A DNA stretch of 64,000 nt from CAJPQU01 sp052170475 (GTDB lineage Bacteria > Bacillota > Negativicutes > Selenomonadales > Selenomonadaceae). The translations under genes and the position numbers were made by a program. The stretch is from positions 62,001 to 126,000 of the forward strand of contig JBQNAL010000005.1 of assembly GCA_052170475.1 (NCBI GenBank), read 5' to 3'. Under the pieces are notes generated by a model, which was not told the DNA's origin, searched no databases, and worked only from the letters and a program-made list of their open reading frames with translations. Positions 1 through 8,811 of the stretch are shown here, piece by piece. The number at the start of each line of letters is the position of its first letter. The first letter of the stretch is position 1.

Positions 1-776
1 ATTCCGGGCGGGAGGTTCACATGACCCTTCGCCCTGCGCCCGTCGATACGGGCATTCTCTTTCAGCGGATCGATCAGATGGGACAGCCTGCCGTGCGGGC
101 GTCGGCGGCCAACGTGACCTCGACGGTACGCGCGACCACCATTGAGGAGAGGGGAACGAGGTTTTTTACCATCGAGCATCTGATGTCGGCCTTTGCGGCG
201 GCGGGGATTGATAATTGCGTGGTGGAGCTGGACGCGGAGGAGCCGCCGGTGGGGGATGGCAGCGCCCTCGTCTTTCTTGATTTGCTTGATCAAGCGGGGG
301 TCGAGGCGCAGGCCGCTTTTCGCACCCCGGTGGTCATCGATCAAGTTTTTCGTGTGGACGACGAGGATCGCTTCATCATGGCGCTTCCCTATGACGGTCT
401 GCGGGTGACGTTCACCTCCTTGAATCCCCATCCTTTGGTGGGGATCCAGTACGCGGACGTCATCATCGACGCGGCCTCGTATCGGCGGGAGATCGCGCCG
501 GCGCGCACCATCGCCTACGAAAAGGAAATCGACGCCCTGCGCGCCATGGGGCTTGGCCTTGGGGGGACGCTGGAAAACGTCATCGTCTACAACGACGAAA
601 AGTGGCTGAATACCCTTCGCTATACCGATGAATTGGTGCGCCATAAAATCTTGGACGTCATCGGCGATCTGCGCCTTGCGGGCGCGGTGCGCGGTCACAT
701 CATCGCCGTCAAGTCGGCTCATGCCTTAAATACCGCCTTGGCGCGGAAGATCTACGAGGCGTGCGGTCATGCGTAG
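1..776 (+). CDS. lpxC: UDP-3-O-acyl-N-acetylglucosamine deacetylase LpxC (5' partial)
   Basis: LpxC is the zinc-dependent deacetylase that performs the committed step of lipid A synthesis in the cytoplasm. The first ATG in the window (21) is internal: the frame is open back to position 3 and reads SGREVHMTLRPAP, matching the conserved segment about 20-25 residues into LpxC, so the true start lies upstream. The motif EHLMSA (zinc-binding His) near 175, HKILDVIGD (second His and Asp ligands) near 652, and KSAHALN near 712 (catalytic His) are all present. The gene heads the lipid A cluster and is followed 86 bases later by fabZ. Identification is firm; only the N-terminus is missing. Confidence 0.97.
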   Translation, partial: SGREVHMTLRPAPVDTGILFQRIDQMGQPAVRASAANVTSTVRATTIEERGTRFFTIEHLMSAFAAAGIDNCVVELDAEEPPVGDGSALVFLDLLDQAGVEAQAAFRTPVVIDQVFRVDDEDRFIMALPYDGLRVTFTSLNPHPLVGIQYADVIIDAASYRREIAPARTIAYEKEIDALRAMGLGLGGTLENVIVYNDEKWLNTLRYTDELVRHKILDVIGDLRLAGAVRGHIIAVKSAHALNTALARKIYEACGHA

Positions 777-798
777 GGGCGATGGAGCGGTATCTGCC

Positions 799-827
799 TT
801 TTCCTGAAAAGTAGAGTATGATATAAT
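799..827 (+). promoter_or_regulatory. Putative extended -10 promoter upstream of fabZ
   Basis: TATAAT at 822-827 is preceded by TG one base upstream (TGATATAAT), an extended -10 element. The -35 position (799-804, TTTTCC) is weak, as is common with extended -10 promoters. It lies in the lpxC-fabZ gap and could start a transcript covering fabZ onward. Confidence 0.55.
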
Positions 828-862
828 CAGGCAGTCGAATTTATTTGAAGGAGTGGAACGCC

Positions 863-1312
863 ATGATTTTGGAGGTCAACGAGATCAAGAAGATTTTGCC
901 CCATCGTCCGCCTATGCTGCTGGTGGATCGGATCATTGATCTGGTTCCGTTTGAGTCAGGGGTGGGGATCAAGAACGTGACGATGAACGAGCCGTTCTTT
1001 CCCGGTCATTTTCCCGGCAATCCCATTATGCCGGGGGTGTTCATCTTGGAAGCCATGGCGCAGGTGGGGGGCATCGCCATGCTCTATCCGGAGGAAAATC
1101 GCGGGAAGATCGCACTTTTTGGCGGCATGGACAACGTGAAGTTCAAAAAGCCGGTGGTGCCGGGGGATCAGTTGGTGATGAAGGCGAATCTCGTCCATGT
1201 GGTGAAGGGGAATTTCGGCAAACTCCACGCCGAGGCCTTTGTGGATGACGTGTTCGTGGCGCAGGGGGATTTTATCTTCGCACTGAAAAAGCCTGAAAAT
1301 GGGCCGATTTGA
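863..1312 (+). CDS. fabZ: 3-hydroxyacyl-[acyl-carrier-protein] dehydratase FabZ
   Basis: FabZ dehydrates 3-hydroxyacyl-ACP in fatty-acid elongation. In lipid A clusters it also competes for the 3-hydroxyacyl-ACP used by LpxA and LpxD. The 149-residue protein has the usual HRPPMLLVDR N-terminal motif and the catalytic GHFPGNPIMPG (His) and LEAMAQ (Glu) segments of the hot-dog fold. I chose ATG 863 because AAGGAG at 848-853 is well spaced; an in-frame TTG at 845 would overlap that ribosome binding site. The lpxC-fabZ-lpxA order is common in outer-membrane bacteria. Confidence 0.97.
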   Translation: MILEVNEIKKILPHRPPMLLVDRIIDLVPFESGVGIKNVTMNEPFFPGHFPGNPIMPGVFILEAMAQVGGIAMLYPEENRGKIALFGGMDNVKFKKPVVPGDQLVMKANLVHVVKGNFGKLHAEAFVDDVFVAQGDFIFALKKPENGPI

Positions 1313-1484
1313 GTTCTGTGATAAATAGAATAAAAGATAATAGCTGAAAATCCGACGAAACAGGAGAAAATGCGGGATTTTTGCCTGCAAAAAAAATGGC
1401 GGACAAAAGACTGTATCAATATAGAGTAAGAACGGTTGCGTCCCCTTAGGGGCGATGTTTCGGACGGATGAGGGAGTGGGAAGA

Positions 1485-2309
1485 ATGGCAGTGCATGACG
1501 CAGCGGAAGCGACTATCCATGAAACTGCGGTGATAAGCCCCGGGGCGAAGATCGGGAAGAAGGTTGTCATTGGCCCTTACGCAGTCATCGGGTCGGAGGT
1601 GACCATCGGTGACGGGACGGTGGTGGGGCCTCATGTGGTCATTACGGGGCATACCACCATCGGCAAGGCGTGCCGGTTTTTTCAATTCGCATCGATCGGC
1701 GAGGAACCGCAGGATTTAAAGTTTCACGGGGAAAAGAGTTCCGTTTTCATCGGGGATCGCACCCGGATTCGGGAATGTGTCACCATCCACCGGGCGACCG
1801 GGGAGGGGGAAAAGACGAGCATCGGCAGTGACTGCCTCATCATGGCGACGGTGCATATCGCCCATAACTGCATTTTGGGCAATCACGTCATCATGTCCAA
1901 CGCGGCGATGTTGGCGGGGCATGTTCAGGTGGAAGATCGCGTCGTCATCGGCGGCATGACGGGGGTACACCAGTTCGTGAAGATCGGGCGAAACGCCATG
2001 GTGGGCGGATTTTCCCGGCTGTCGCAGGACGTCGTCCCCTACACCATCGTGAACGGCGTCCCGGCGCGCGCCATCGGTCTCAACAGCGTGGGCATTTCCC
2101 GAGCCGGGGTGCCGGTGGAGGCGCGGCGGCGGATCAAGCAGGCGTATAAGATCCTGTACCGCTCGGGGTATAATGTGTCGCAGGCGATTAACGTCATTGA
2201 GCAGGAAGTGGATTCCTGCGAGGCGGTGGAGCATTTCCTGCGCTTTTTGCGCAACGCGGAGCGGGGGATATGCCGGGGTCGTCGGGAGGCGGACGGCGAT
2301 TTGAACTGA
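1485..2309 (+). CDS. lpxA: Acyl-ACP--UDP-N-acetylglucosamine O-acyltransferase LpxA
   Basis: LpxA transfers a 3-hydroxyacyl chain to UDP-GlcNAc, the first lipid A step. The 274-residue protein opens with left-handed beta-helix hexapeptide repeats and carries the catalytic His in the segment VHIAHNCILGNHV. SNAAMLAGHVQ and GGFSRLSQDVVPY are typical LpxA segments, followed by the helical C-terminus. ATG 1485 gives the family-like beginning (AVHDAAEATIHETAVI) and sits behind AGGGAG. An upstream in-frame ATG at 1455 would add ten unconserved residues. The 172-base gap before it is AT-rich with a CCCC-TTA-GGGG inverted repeat near 1442-1452; I see no convincing promoter there. Confidence 0.96.
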   Translation: MAVHDAAEATIHETAVISPGAKIGKKVVIGPYAVIGSEVTIGDGTVVGPHVVITGHTTIGKACRFFQFASIGEEPQDLKFHGEKSSVFIGDRTRIRECVTIHRATGEGEKTSIGSDCLIMATVHIAHNCILGNHVIMSNAAMLAGHVQVEDRVVIGGMTGVHQFVKIGRNAMVGGFSRLSQDVVPYTIVNGVPARAIGLNSVGISRAGVPVEARRRIKQAYKILYRSGYNVSQAINVIEQEVDSCEAVEHFLRFLRNAERGICRGRREADGDLN

Positions 2310-2355
2310 TGCGGTATCGGACGCCGGGGCGTCGGTACTTCGGCGGGGGGATACC

Positions 2356-3162
2356 ATGGAAAAGATTGGACTCTTGGCAGGGGTTGGCCATTTGCCGGTA
2401 GAGTGCGCCCGAGCGGCCAAAGCCATGGGGTATGAGGTTTACGCCGTGGGGCTTTTGGCGGGCGTGGATGAAGAGCTTCCTGCGGCGGTGACTGCGTATG
2501 AAGACATCAATGTGGCGAAGTTGGGGCGTATCATAGATTATCTGAAAAAACATGGGGTCACGAAGGTGACGGCCATCGGCAAGGTGACCAAGGAACTCTT
2601 GATGAACGGCCGCTATGAACTCCCCGACTGGCGCATGGTGAAGCTGCTGCTCTCCCTGCCGGATCATAAAGACGACACGCTCATGCTGACCTTTGCTTCG
2701 GCGCTCCAAAAGGAAGGCATTACGCTGGTGGATCAGACGCTGCTCATCCGTCCTCTGATGCCCTCGGCGGGGACGCTGACCCGTCGATCGCCCTCGGAGA
2801 ATGAGCGGCGGGACATGGCCTTCGGTTTTCGCATGGCGAAGGAGATCGGCCGCCTTGACGTGGGGCAGACGGCGGTGGTGAAGGGCATGGCCGTCATGGC
2901 GTTAGAGGCCATCGAGGGTACCGACGCCTGCATCCTGCGGGGCGGCAAGTTGGCGCGGGGCGGCGCCATCGTGGTGAAGGTGGCAAAGCCGGAGCAGGAT
3001 CAGCGCTTTGACGTCCCCGCGGTGGGCATGACCACCGTGGAGAGCATGATCGAAGCGGGGGCGACGGCGCTCGCCATCGAGGCGGAGCATACCCTGTTGG
3101 TGGATCGAGAAAAGACCATCGCCTTGGCCGAGGCGCATGATATTACCATCGTTGCGATGTGA
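2356..3162 (+). CDS. lpxI: UDP-2,3-diacylglucosamine diphosphatase LpxI
   Basis: LpxI (the DUF1009 family) hydrolyses UDP-2,3-diacylglucosamine to lipid X, replacing LpxH of enterobacteria. The 268-residue protein begins MEKIGLLAGVGHLPVE, as LpxI proteins do. Its C-terminal domain contains EGTDACILRGG, GGAIVVKVAKP.QDQRFDVPAVG and ALAIEAEHTLL, all characteristic of the family. It sits between lpxA and lpxB as expected from the pathway. An intrinsic terminator follows directly, so lpxI and lpxB may not be equally expressed. Confidence 0.93.
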   Translation: MEKIGLLAGVGHLPVECARAAKAMGYEVYAVGLLAGVDEELPAAVTAYEDINVAKLGRIIDYLKKHGVTKVTAIGKVTKELLMNGRYELPDWRMVKLLLSLPDHKDDTLMLTFASALQKEGITLVDQTLLIRPLMPSAGTLTRRSPSENERRDMAFGFRMAKEIGRLDVGQTAVVKGMAVMALEAIEGTDACILRGGKLARGGAIVVKVAKPEQDQRFDVPAVGMTTVESMIEAGATALAIEAEHTLLVDREKTIALAEAHDITIVAM

Positions 3163-3168
3163 CCGGGG

Positions 3169-3208
3169 CGCGGCAGAGACGCAAAGAAAGCGATCTGCCG
3201 CGTTTTTT
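3169..3208 (+). terminator. Intrinsic terminator between lpxI and lpxB
   Basis: CGCGGCAGA (3169-3177) pairs perfectly with TCTGCCGCG (3194-3202), and TTTTTT follows (3203-3208). It starts 7 bases after the lpxI stop, inside a same-strand gene cluster, so it probably attenuates rather than ends transcription, or lpxB has its own promoter. Confidence 0.8.
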
Positions 3209-3320
3209 CATGTTTGTGGGTTATGATGCAACGAGCTGTTCCCTCGTTTGGGGTGAGGGGCGTGCGGTTCGCGTTGCTTGGCACGGTGGTGGGCGTTTGG
3301 ACGAGAGGAGGTCAGGAAGG

Positions 3321-4502
3321 ATGAAGATCATGTTTTCCGCCGGCGAGGCGTCGGGGGATCTGCACGGGGCGCGCCTTTCGGAGGCGATCTTGAAGGAGGC
3401 GCCGACGACGAAGCTCATCGGCTTCGGCGGGGCGAAGATGCGCGCGGCTGGCGTCTCGTTGGCGGCGGACATGGCGGAGTACAGCGTGATGGGCTTTTGG
3501 GAAGTGCTGACGAATTTACGCCGGATCTTTCATCTGCTTGACGTGCTGACCGAGACGATGCGCCGAGAAAAGCCGGATCTCTTGGTGCTCATCGACTACC
3601 CGGACTTCAACTGGCGGCTGGCGAAACGCGCCAAGGCGCTCGGCATCCCCGTGTTTTCCTACATTCCCCCCTCGGCGTGGGCGTGGCGCAAGGGGCGTGC
3701 CAAGAGCTGCGCGGCGCTGGCTGACGAATTGGCGGCGATTTTTCCTTTTGAAACAAAGGTGTATGAGGCGGCGGGGGCGAATATCTCTTTTGTCGGCAAT
3801 CCCCTCGTCGATGCGGTGAAGCCGTCCCTTTCGCCCGACGAGGCGCGGGCGTTTTTCGGCATTTCTGAGGGGATGTATCCCGTGCTGCTCCTCCCGGGGA
3901 GCCGCCATCAGGAGATCGCGCGGATCCTCCCCGCGATGCTTTCGGGGGCGCGTCTCATCCAGGAGGAAAAGCCGGACGCGGCCTTTTTCCTTCCCGTGGC
4001 GCCGAACATGGACGAGGCGGCGATGGAACGGGCGGCGGTGGCGGCGGGGGTAGAGGTGACCTTCACCCATGACCACACCTACGATCTCATGGCGCTCTCG
4101 GCCTTCGCCTTGGCGACGTCGGGGACGGTGGTGCTGGAGGCGGCTCTTTTGGGGCTGCCCGCTGTCGTCCTATATCGGATGTCGCCGGTGACCTACGCCA
4201 TCGGGAAGCTGCTGGTGCATGTCCCCTATTTCAGTTTGCCGAATATTTTATTAGGGGAAATGGCGCAGCCGGAGCTTTTGCAGGCGGAGGTCAATCCCCA
4301 GCGCATTGCATCGGAAGCGCGGCGCTTTTGGGCGGAGCCGGGCTATCGGGCGGCGGTACAAGAAAAGCTCCGTGAGGCGGTGGCAAAATTGGGGCCGCCG
4401 GGCGCGACGGCGCGGGTGGCGGAGCGCATTCTCAGGGCGGCAAGTGGGTGCGCGCCGCATGGTGGAGCCGAGTGGCAGCGAAGGAGCGGGGAGAGCCCAT
4501 GA
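3321..4502 (+). CDS. lpxB: Lipid-A-disaccharide synthase LpxB
   Basis: LpxB (GT19) joins lipid X and UDP-2,3-diacylglucosamine into the tetraacyl disaccharide at the inner face of the inner membrane. The 393-residue protein starts MKIMFSAGEASGDLHGARL, has DYPDFNWRLAKRAK and YIPPSAWAWRKGRAK (classic LpxB motifs), LLPGSRHQEI and TSGTVVLEAAL. ATG 3321 is preceded by AGGAAGG; the frame is open upstream to 3159 but that part is not conserved and crosses the terminator. Its stop overlaps the msbA start (ATGA, 4499-4502), indicating translational coupling. Confidence 0.96.
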   Translation: MKIMFSAGEASGDLHGARLSEAILKEAPTTKLIGFGGAKMRAAGVSLAADMAEYSVMGFWEVLTNLRRIFHLLDVLTETMRREKPDLLVLIDYPDFNWRLAKRAKALGIPVFSYIPPSAWAWRKGRAKSCAALADELAAIFPFETKVYEAAGANISFVGNPLVDAVKPSLSPDEARAFFGISEGMYPVLLLPGSRHQEIARILPAMLSGARLIQEEKPDAAFFLPVAPNMDEAAMERAAVAAGVEVTFTHDHTYDLMALSAFALATSGTVVLEAALLGLPAVVLYRMSPVTYAIGKLLVHVPYFSLPNILLGEMAQPELLQAEVNPQRIASEARRFWAEPGYRAAVQEKLREAVAKLGPPGATARVAERILRAASGCAPHGGAEWQRRSGESP

Positions 4503-6229
4503 AGAACTATGTCAGGCTTTTAGGCTACATCAAACCGTATATGCGCCGATTGGCCGAGGCCATCGTCTGCATCGTCATCGCGGCGGGGGCGAACCTTTAT
4601 CTGCCGTGGATCATCAAGGACATGATCGATAAGGTCTTGGCGGAGAAGGACATGGCGATGCTCAACGTCATCGCTGTCGGCATCGTCGTGACCTTTTTTA
4701 TTCGGGGAATTTTTTACTACGGGCAAAGTTATTTAGTGTCTTTTGTCGGGCAACGTGTTATCATAGACGTGCGGGACGTGCTCTTTCAAAAGTTCCAGCG
4801 GCTCCCCCTTTCCTATTTCGACCGCCATCAGACGGGGGAGATCATGAGCTACATCACGAATGATGTGGCGGCGCTGCAAAATGCGCTGGTGGATCGGCTC
4901 ATCGAGTTGGTAACGGAGAGTTCGATTTTCGTCGGTTCGCTCGTCATGATGTTCCTTTTGGATTGGAAGCTCAGCCTTTTGACGCTCATCACGGTGCCCT
5001 TGGTCGGACAGGCGATGAAGGTCTTTGGCCGTAAGCTCAAATCCTCCGGCACCGTGATTCAGGAACGCTTGGCGGACATCACTTCTACCATGCAGGAGAG
5101 CATCGCCGCCGTTCGGGTGGTGAAGTCCTTCGGGCGCGAAGACTATGAGATCGAGCGCTTTCACCGGCAGAACGAGCTGAACTTTCGGGCGGAGATGAAG
5201 AACAACCAGCTCATGAGCCTCCTTACGCCAACGGTGGAATTTTTGGCGGCCTTGGCGGTGACGGTCATCGTCTGGTTCGGCGGCTACGAGGTGGTGAACG
5301 GCGCGATCACCGCGGGGGCGCTCGTGGCGTTTCTCACCTATGCCGTCAATTTGGCGAATCCCATCAAGCGCATCAGCCGCGTCTACGGGGCCATCCAAAA
5401 GGCCATGGCGGGCGCGGATCGCGTCTTCGCCATCATGGATATGCCGGAGACCATCGTCAATCGTCCGGGGGCGGAGGCGCTGCCGCAGGTTAAGGGCGAC
5501 GTGGTCTTTGACGACGTGACCTTCGCCTATGAGGAGGGGAAGGAGGCGCTGTCGCACGTTTCCTTTTCGGCGGCGCCCGGACAGATGATCGCCTTTGTGG
5601 GGCCCTCCGGGGCGGGGAAATCCACCATCGCGAACCTCATTCCCCGCTTCTATGAGGTGTCCTCTGGGGCGATTCGCATCGACGGGCATGATGTGCGGGA
5701 CGTGACGATGGAGTCGTTGCGGGAACAGATTGGCATCGTGCCGCAGGAGACGATGCTCTTTTCCGCCACGGTGCGGGAAAATATCCGCTACGGCCGCCTA
5801 AACGCCACGGAGGAGAAAATCCAACAGGCGGCGAAGGACGCCAACGCGCATGAGTTCATCATGGCGCTGCCCGAAGGCTACGATACGAAGATCGGGGAGC
5901 GGGGACTGAACCTTTCCGGGGGGCAGCGCCAACGCATTGCCATCGCGCGGGCGATCTTAAAGGATCCTCGGATCCTGATCTTGGACGAGGCCACGTCGGC
6001 GCTTGATACGGAGAGCGAAAAGGTGGTGCAGGCGGCCCTCGATCGTCTCATGGTGGGGCGTACCGCCTTCGTCATCGCCCACCGCTTGTCCACGGTGTTC
6101 CATGCGGATCAGATCTACGTCGTCGAGGGCGGACACATTCATGAGCATGGCACGCATGAGGCGCTTTTGGCGGCGGGCGGACTATACAGCAATCTGTATC
6201 GCATCCAGTTCAGTAAGGCGTCCAGCTGA
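4499..6229 (+). CDS. msbA: Lipid A export ABC transporter MsbA
   Basis: This 576-residue half-transporter has an N-terminal six-helix membrane domain and a C-terminal ATPase domain. Motifs seen: Walker A GPSGAGKST, signature LNLSGGQRQRIAIARA, Walker B ILILDEATSALD and switch His in IAHRLST. Homodimers of such exporters flip lipid A-core across the inner membrane. The sequence alone does not separate MsbA from other multidrug-type exporters; the position between lpxB and waaA-lpxK makes MsbA by far the likeliest role. ATG 4499 overlaps the lpxB stop by four bases. Confidence 0.92.
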   Translation: MKNYVRLLGYIKPYMRRLAEAIVCIVIAAGANLYLPWIIKDMIDKVLAEKDMAMLNVIAVGIVVTFFIRGIFYYGQSYLVSFVGQRVIIDVRDVLFQKFQRLPLSYFDRHQTGEIMSYITNDVAALQNALVDRLIELVTESSIFVGSLVMMFLLDWKLSLLTLITVPLVGQAMKVFGRKLKSSGTVIQERLADITSTMQESIAAVRVVKSFGREDYEIERFHRQNELNFRAEMKNNQLMSLLTPTVEFLAALAVTVIVWFGGYEVVNGAITAGALVAFLTYAVNLANPIKRISRVYGAIQKAMAGADRVFAIMDMPETIVNRPGAEALPQVKGDVVFDDVTFAYEEGKEALSHVSFSAAPGQMIAFVGPSGAGKSTIANLIPRFYEVSSGAIRIDGHDVRDVTMESLREQIGIVPQETMLFSATVRENIRYGRLNATEEKIQQAAKDANAHEFIMALPEGYDTKIGERGLNLSGGQRQRIAIARAILKDPRILILDEATSALDTESEKVVQAALDRLMVGRTAFVIAHRLSTVFHADQIYVVEGGHIHEHGTHEALLAAGGLYSNLYRIQFSKASS

Positions 6230-6294
6230 CGCGCGCAGGGGAGAAGGAGAAACAGGCGAAGGCGTGGCCTTTGCCATAGAGGGGACACGAAGAG

Positions 6295-8811
6295 ATGCAG
6301 CTATTGTACAATATCGCGGCCATCTTAGTGGTGATGCTCATCATCCCGGTATTTTTGATCCGCTCCATCCGGGAGCGGGGGTTCGTGGAGCGGATCCGCC
6401 AGTGCCTCGGGATCATTCCCGAGACGACGATTGAAAAGGTCGCGAAGAAGAACTGTATATGGGTACATGCGGCGTCCGTGGGAGAAGTGGTGGCGGCCAG
6501 TCCGCTCATCAAGGAGTTTCGTCGGGAGTTTCCCAAAAACCCGATCCTTCTCTCCGTCGTCACCACCAGCGGCTACGAGATGGCCAATCGGATCATCCGC
6601 GATGCCGATGCCATCATCTATTTCCCGCTCGATCTGCCCTTTTTAGCGGCGTACATGGTGCGTCGGGTCACGCCCCGCGTCTTTTTGCCGGTGGAGACGG
6701 AGCTTTGGCCAAACTTCCTCCGCGCCTGCCGCAGGATGCGCATTCCCGTCATGATGGTGAACGGGCGCATCAGCGACAAGAGCGTGAAGAGGTATCATCA
6801 TCTCCACAGCCTGCTCGACGATATGATCGGCACGGTGACGAAGTTCGCCATGCAGTCCCCCATCGACGCCGAGTACATCATCCGACTGGGGGCGAACCCG
6901 AATCTCGTCATCGTCACGGGGAACACGAAGTTTGACCAGACGTATACCGATGTCAGCCCCGAGGAAAAGGCGCGCCTCTTAGGCGAGATGGGGCTTTTGG
7001 AGAACGACGGAATCTTTTTGGCGGGCAGTACCCACCGGGGCGAGGAGGAGCCGGTTCTTCAAGCGTTTCGCGCCCTGCGGGAGGAGCGTCCCAACGCCAA
7101 ATTGGTCATCGCCCCCCGAGAGCTTTTGCGCACCCGCGAGGTGACGGCCATCTGCCACCGGGCCGGGTGGAAGGTGGCGCGGCGCACGGAGCTTATGGAG
7201 CATCCGGCGACGGATCATGATATTGTCATTTTGGATACCATCGGGGAATTGGGGCAGGTGTACAGCGTCGGTGACGTCATCTACGTCGGCGGCAGTCTCA
7301 TCACCCACGGCGGACACAATATCTTGGAACCGGCGGCGCACGGCAAGGCGATCATCGTGGGCTACAACATGTTCAATTTCAAGGAAACCCACGCCCTCTT
7401 CACGAAGCGCAGCGCCGTCATCACCGTCCAAAACGGCGATGCGTTGGCCAAGGCGGTGGTGCGGCTCTTTACGGACGAGGCGGAGCGCCGCCGCATGGAG
7501 CGGGAGACGCTTTCCATCTGCCAAGAGAACAAGGGGGCGGCGCGCAAATCGGCGGTGCTGCTCCATGAGATGTTGGAGATGGTGGAGGCGCGGCGCCTTG
7601 CCAGCGGGCAGATCAAGTCGACGGACAAGGTGGAAAACTTTCAGACCTATTTTTACCACCTGATTCACAGCCGGGAAGCGCACGGGGTTTTTTGGCAGCT
7701 CTTGGTGGGCGTCCTCTACCTCTTTTCTTTCGTCTACGGCGGCCTCGTCAATTTGAAATTGGCGGGGTACAAGGTGGGCATCTTCCGGCGCCGCAGGCTC
7801 AGCTGCTATGTCATCAGCCTCGGCAACATCACCGTGGGCGGCACGGGCAAAACGCCGACCGCCCAGCGGTTAGCGCATGCCATTCGTGCCATGGGCTACC
7901 GGGTGGTCATCCTGAATCGGGGCTACCGGGCGAAATGGCGGGGGGATGTCGGCATCGTGTCCGACGGGCGCGCCCTCCACATGGATGCGACGGAGGCCGG
8001 AGACGAGGCCTTCATGCTGGCGAAGCACCTGCCGGACGTGCCGGTGCTCATCGGCCCCGAGCGCTACGTCACCGGCAGCTATGCCATCGAGCATTTCGGG
8101 GCGGAGGTCGCCATCTTGGACGACGGCTATCAGCACTGGCAGCTCGAACGGGACATGGACATCCTCCTCATCGATGCGGTGAACGTGTTCGGGAACGGCT
8201 ACATGCTGCCGCGCGGCACGCTCCGCGAACCGATCGATCACATCGACCGCGCGGATGTCTGCCTTTTGACGAAGGTGGATCAGGCGACGGAGGCGTCCCG
8301 TTCCTATATTAAGAAAGTCGTGCGGGAAACGAACGACCACGCGCTCCTGGTGGAGAGTATCCATCAGCCTCGCTGCTTCGTGGAGCTTTCCGACTGGTCG
8401 GATCACATTGCGAGCGACGGCATCGATACCTCCCAGATGAAGGGGAAGCGGGTCATGGCCGTTTCGGCCATCGGCAATCCGATGTCTTTTGAGCAGACAC
8501 TGTCGGGGCTGGGGACGGTACTCATCGAGAGCCTACGGTTTCCGGATCACCACGATTACACCGTGGAAGAGATGCTTGACGTTGCGGGGCAGGCAGCGGC
8601 ACTGGGGGCGGAAGCGGTGATCATCACCGAGAAAGACGCGGTGAAGGTGCCGCCGGAAACCCAAGAGCAGATCAGCCGACAACTTAACTCGCACATTCCC
8701 ATTTATGTACTCAGCGTTGAAGTCACCTTCCGTGATGGGGAAAAGCCCTTGATCGATCTCATCGCGGAAGATTTGGCGAAAAAGGTGCAGCGAGGAGGTG
8801 GCGCTTCATGA
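6295..8811 (+). CDS. waaA-lpxK: Fused KDO transferase (WaaA/KdtA) and tetraacyldisaccharide 4'-kinase (LpxK)
   Basis: One uninterrupted 838-codon frame encodes two lipid A enzymes normally separate. Residues about 1-430 are KdtA/WaaA: an N-terminal membrane anchor, WVHAASVGEVVA, LPVETELWPNF and GGHNILEPAAHGKAI. Residues about 450-838 are LpxK: a short hydrophobic stretch, GNITVGGTGKTPTAQ (P-loop, near residue 515), RGYRAKW, GDEAFMLAKHLPDVPV and DDGYQHWQLERD. The protein should phosphorylate lipid IVA at 4' and add KDO from CMP-KDO at the cytosolic face. No stop or frameshift lies in the linker. Its stop overlaps the kdsB start (ATGA). Confidence 0.95.
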   Translation: MQLLYNIAAILVVMLIIPVFLIRSIRERGFVERIRQCLGIIPETTIEKVAKKNCIWVHAASVGEVVAASPLIKEFRREFPKNPILLSVVTTSGYEMANRIIRDADAIIYFPLDLPFLAAYMVRRVTPRVFLPVETELWPNFLRACRRMRIPVMMVNGRISDKSVKRYHHLHSLLDDMIGTVTKFAMQSPIDAEYIIRLGANPNLVIVTGNTKFDQTYTDVSPEEKARLLGEMGLLENDGIFLAGSTHRGEEEPVLQAFRALREERPNAKLVIAPRELLRTREVTAICHRAGWKVARRTELMEHPATDHDIVILDTIGELGQVYSVGDVIYVGGSLITHGGHNILEPAAHGKAIIVGYNMFNFKETHALFTKRSAVITVQNGDALAKAVVRLFTDEAERRRMERETLSICQENKGAARKSAVLLHEMLEMVEARRLASGQIKSTDKVENFQTYFYHLIHSREAHGVFWQLLVGVLYLFSFVYGGLVNLKLAGYKVGIFRRRRLSCYVISLGNITVGGTGKTPTAQRLAHAIRAMGYRVVILNRGYRAKWRGDVGIVSDGRALHMDATEAGDEAFMLAKHLPDVPVLIGPERYVTGSYAIEHFGAEVAILDDGYQHWQLERDMDILLIDAVNVFGNGYMLPRGTLREPIDHIDRADVCLLTKVDQATEASRSYIKKVVRETNDHALLVESIHQPRCFVELSDWSDHIASDGIDTSQMKGKRVMAVSAIGNPMSFEQTLSGLGTVLIESLRFPDHHDYTVEEMLDVAGQAAALGAEAVIITEKDAVKVPPETQEQISRQLNSHIPIYVLSVEVTFRDGEKPLIDLIAEDLAKKVQRGGGAS

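Noticed and set aside
1313..1484. Promoter or small gene in the fabZ-lpxA gap
   Set aside because: AT-rich with several -10-like hexamers but none paired with a -35 at correct spacing; no coding frame with an RBS.
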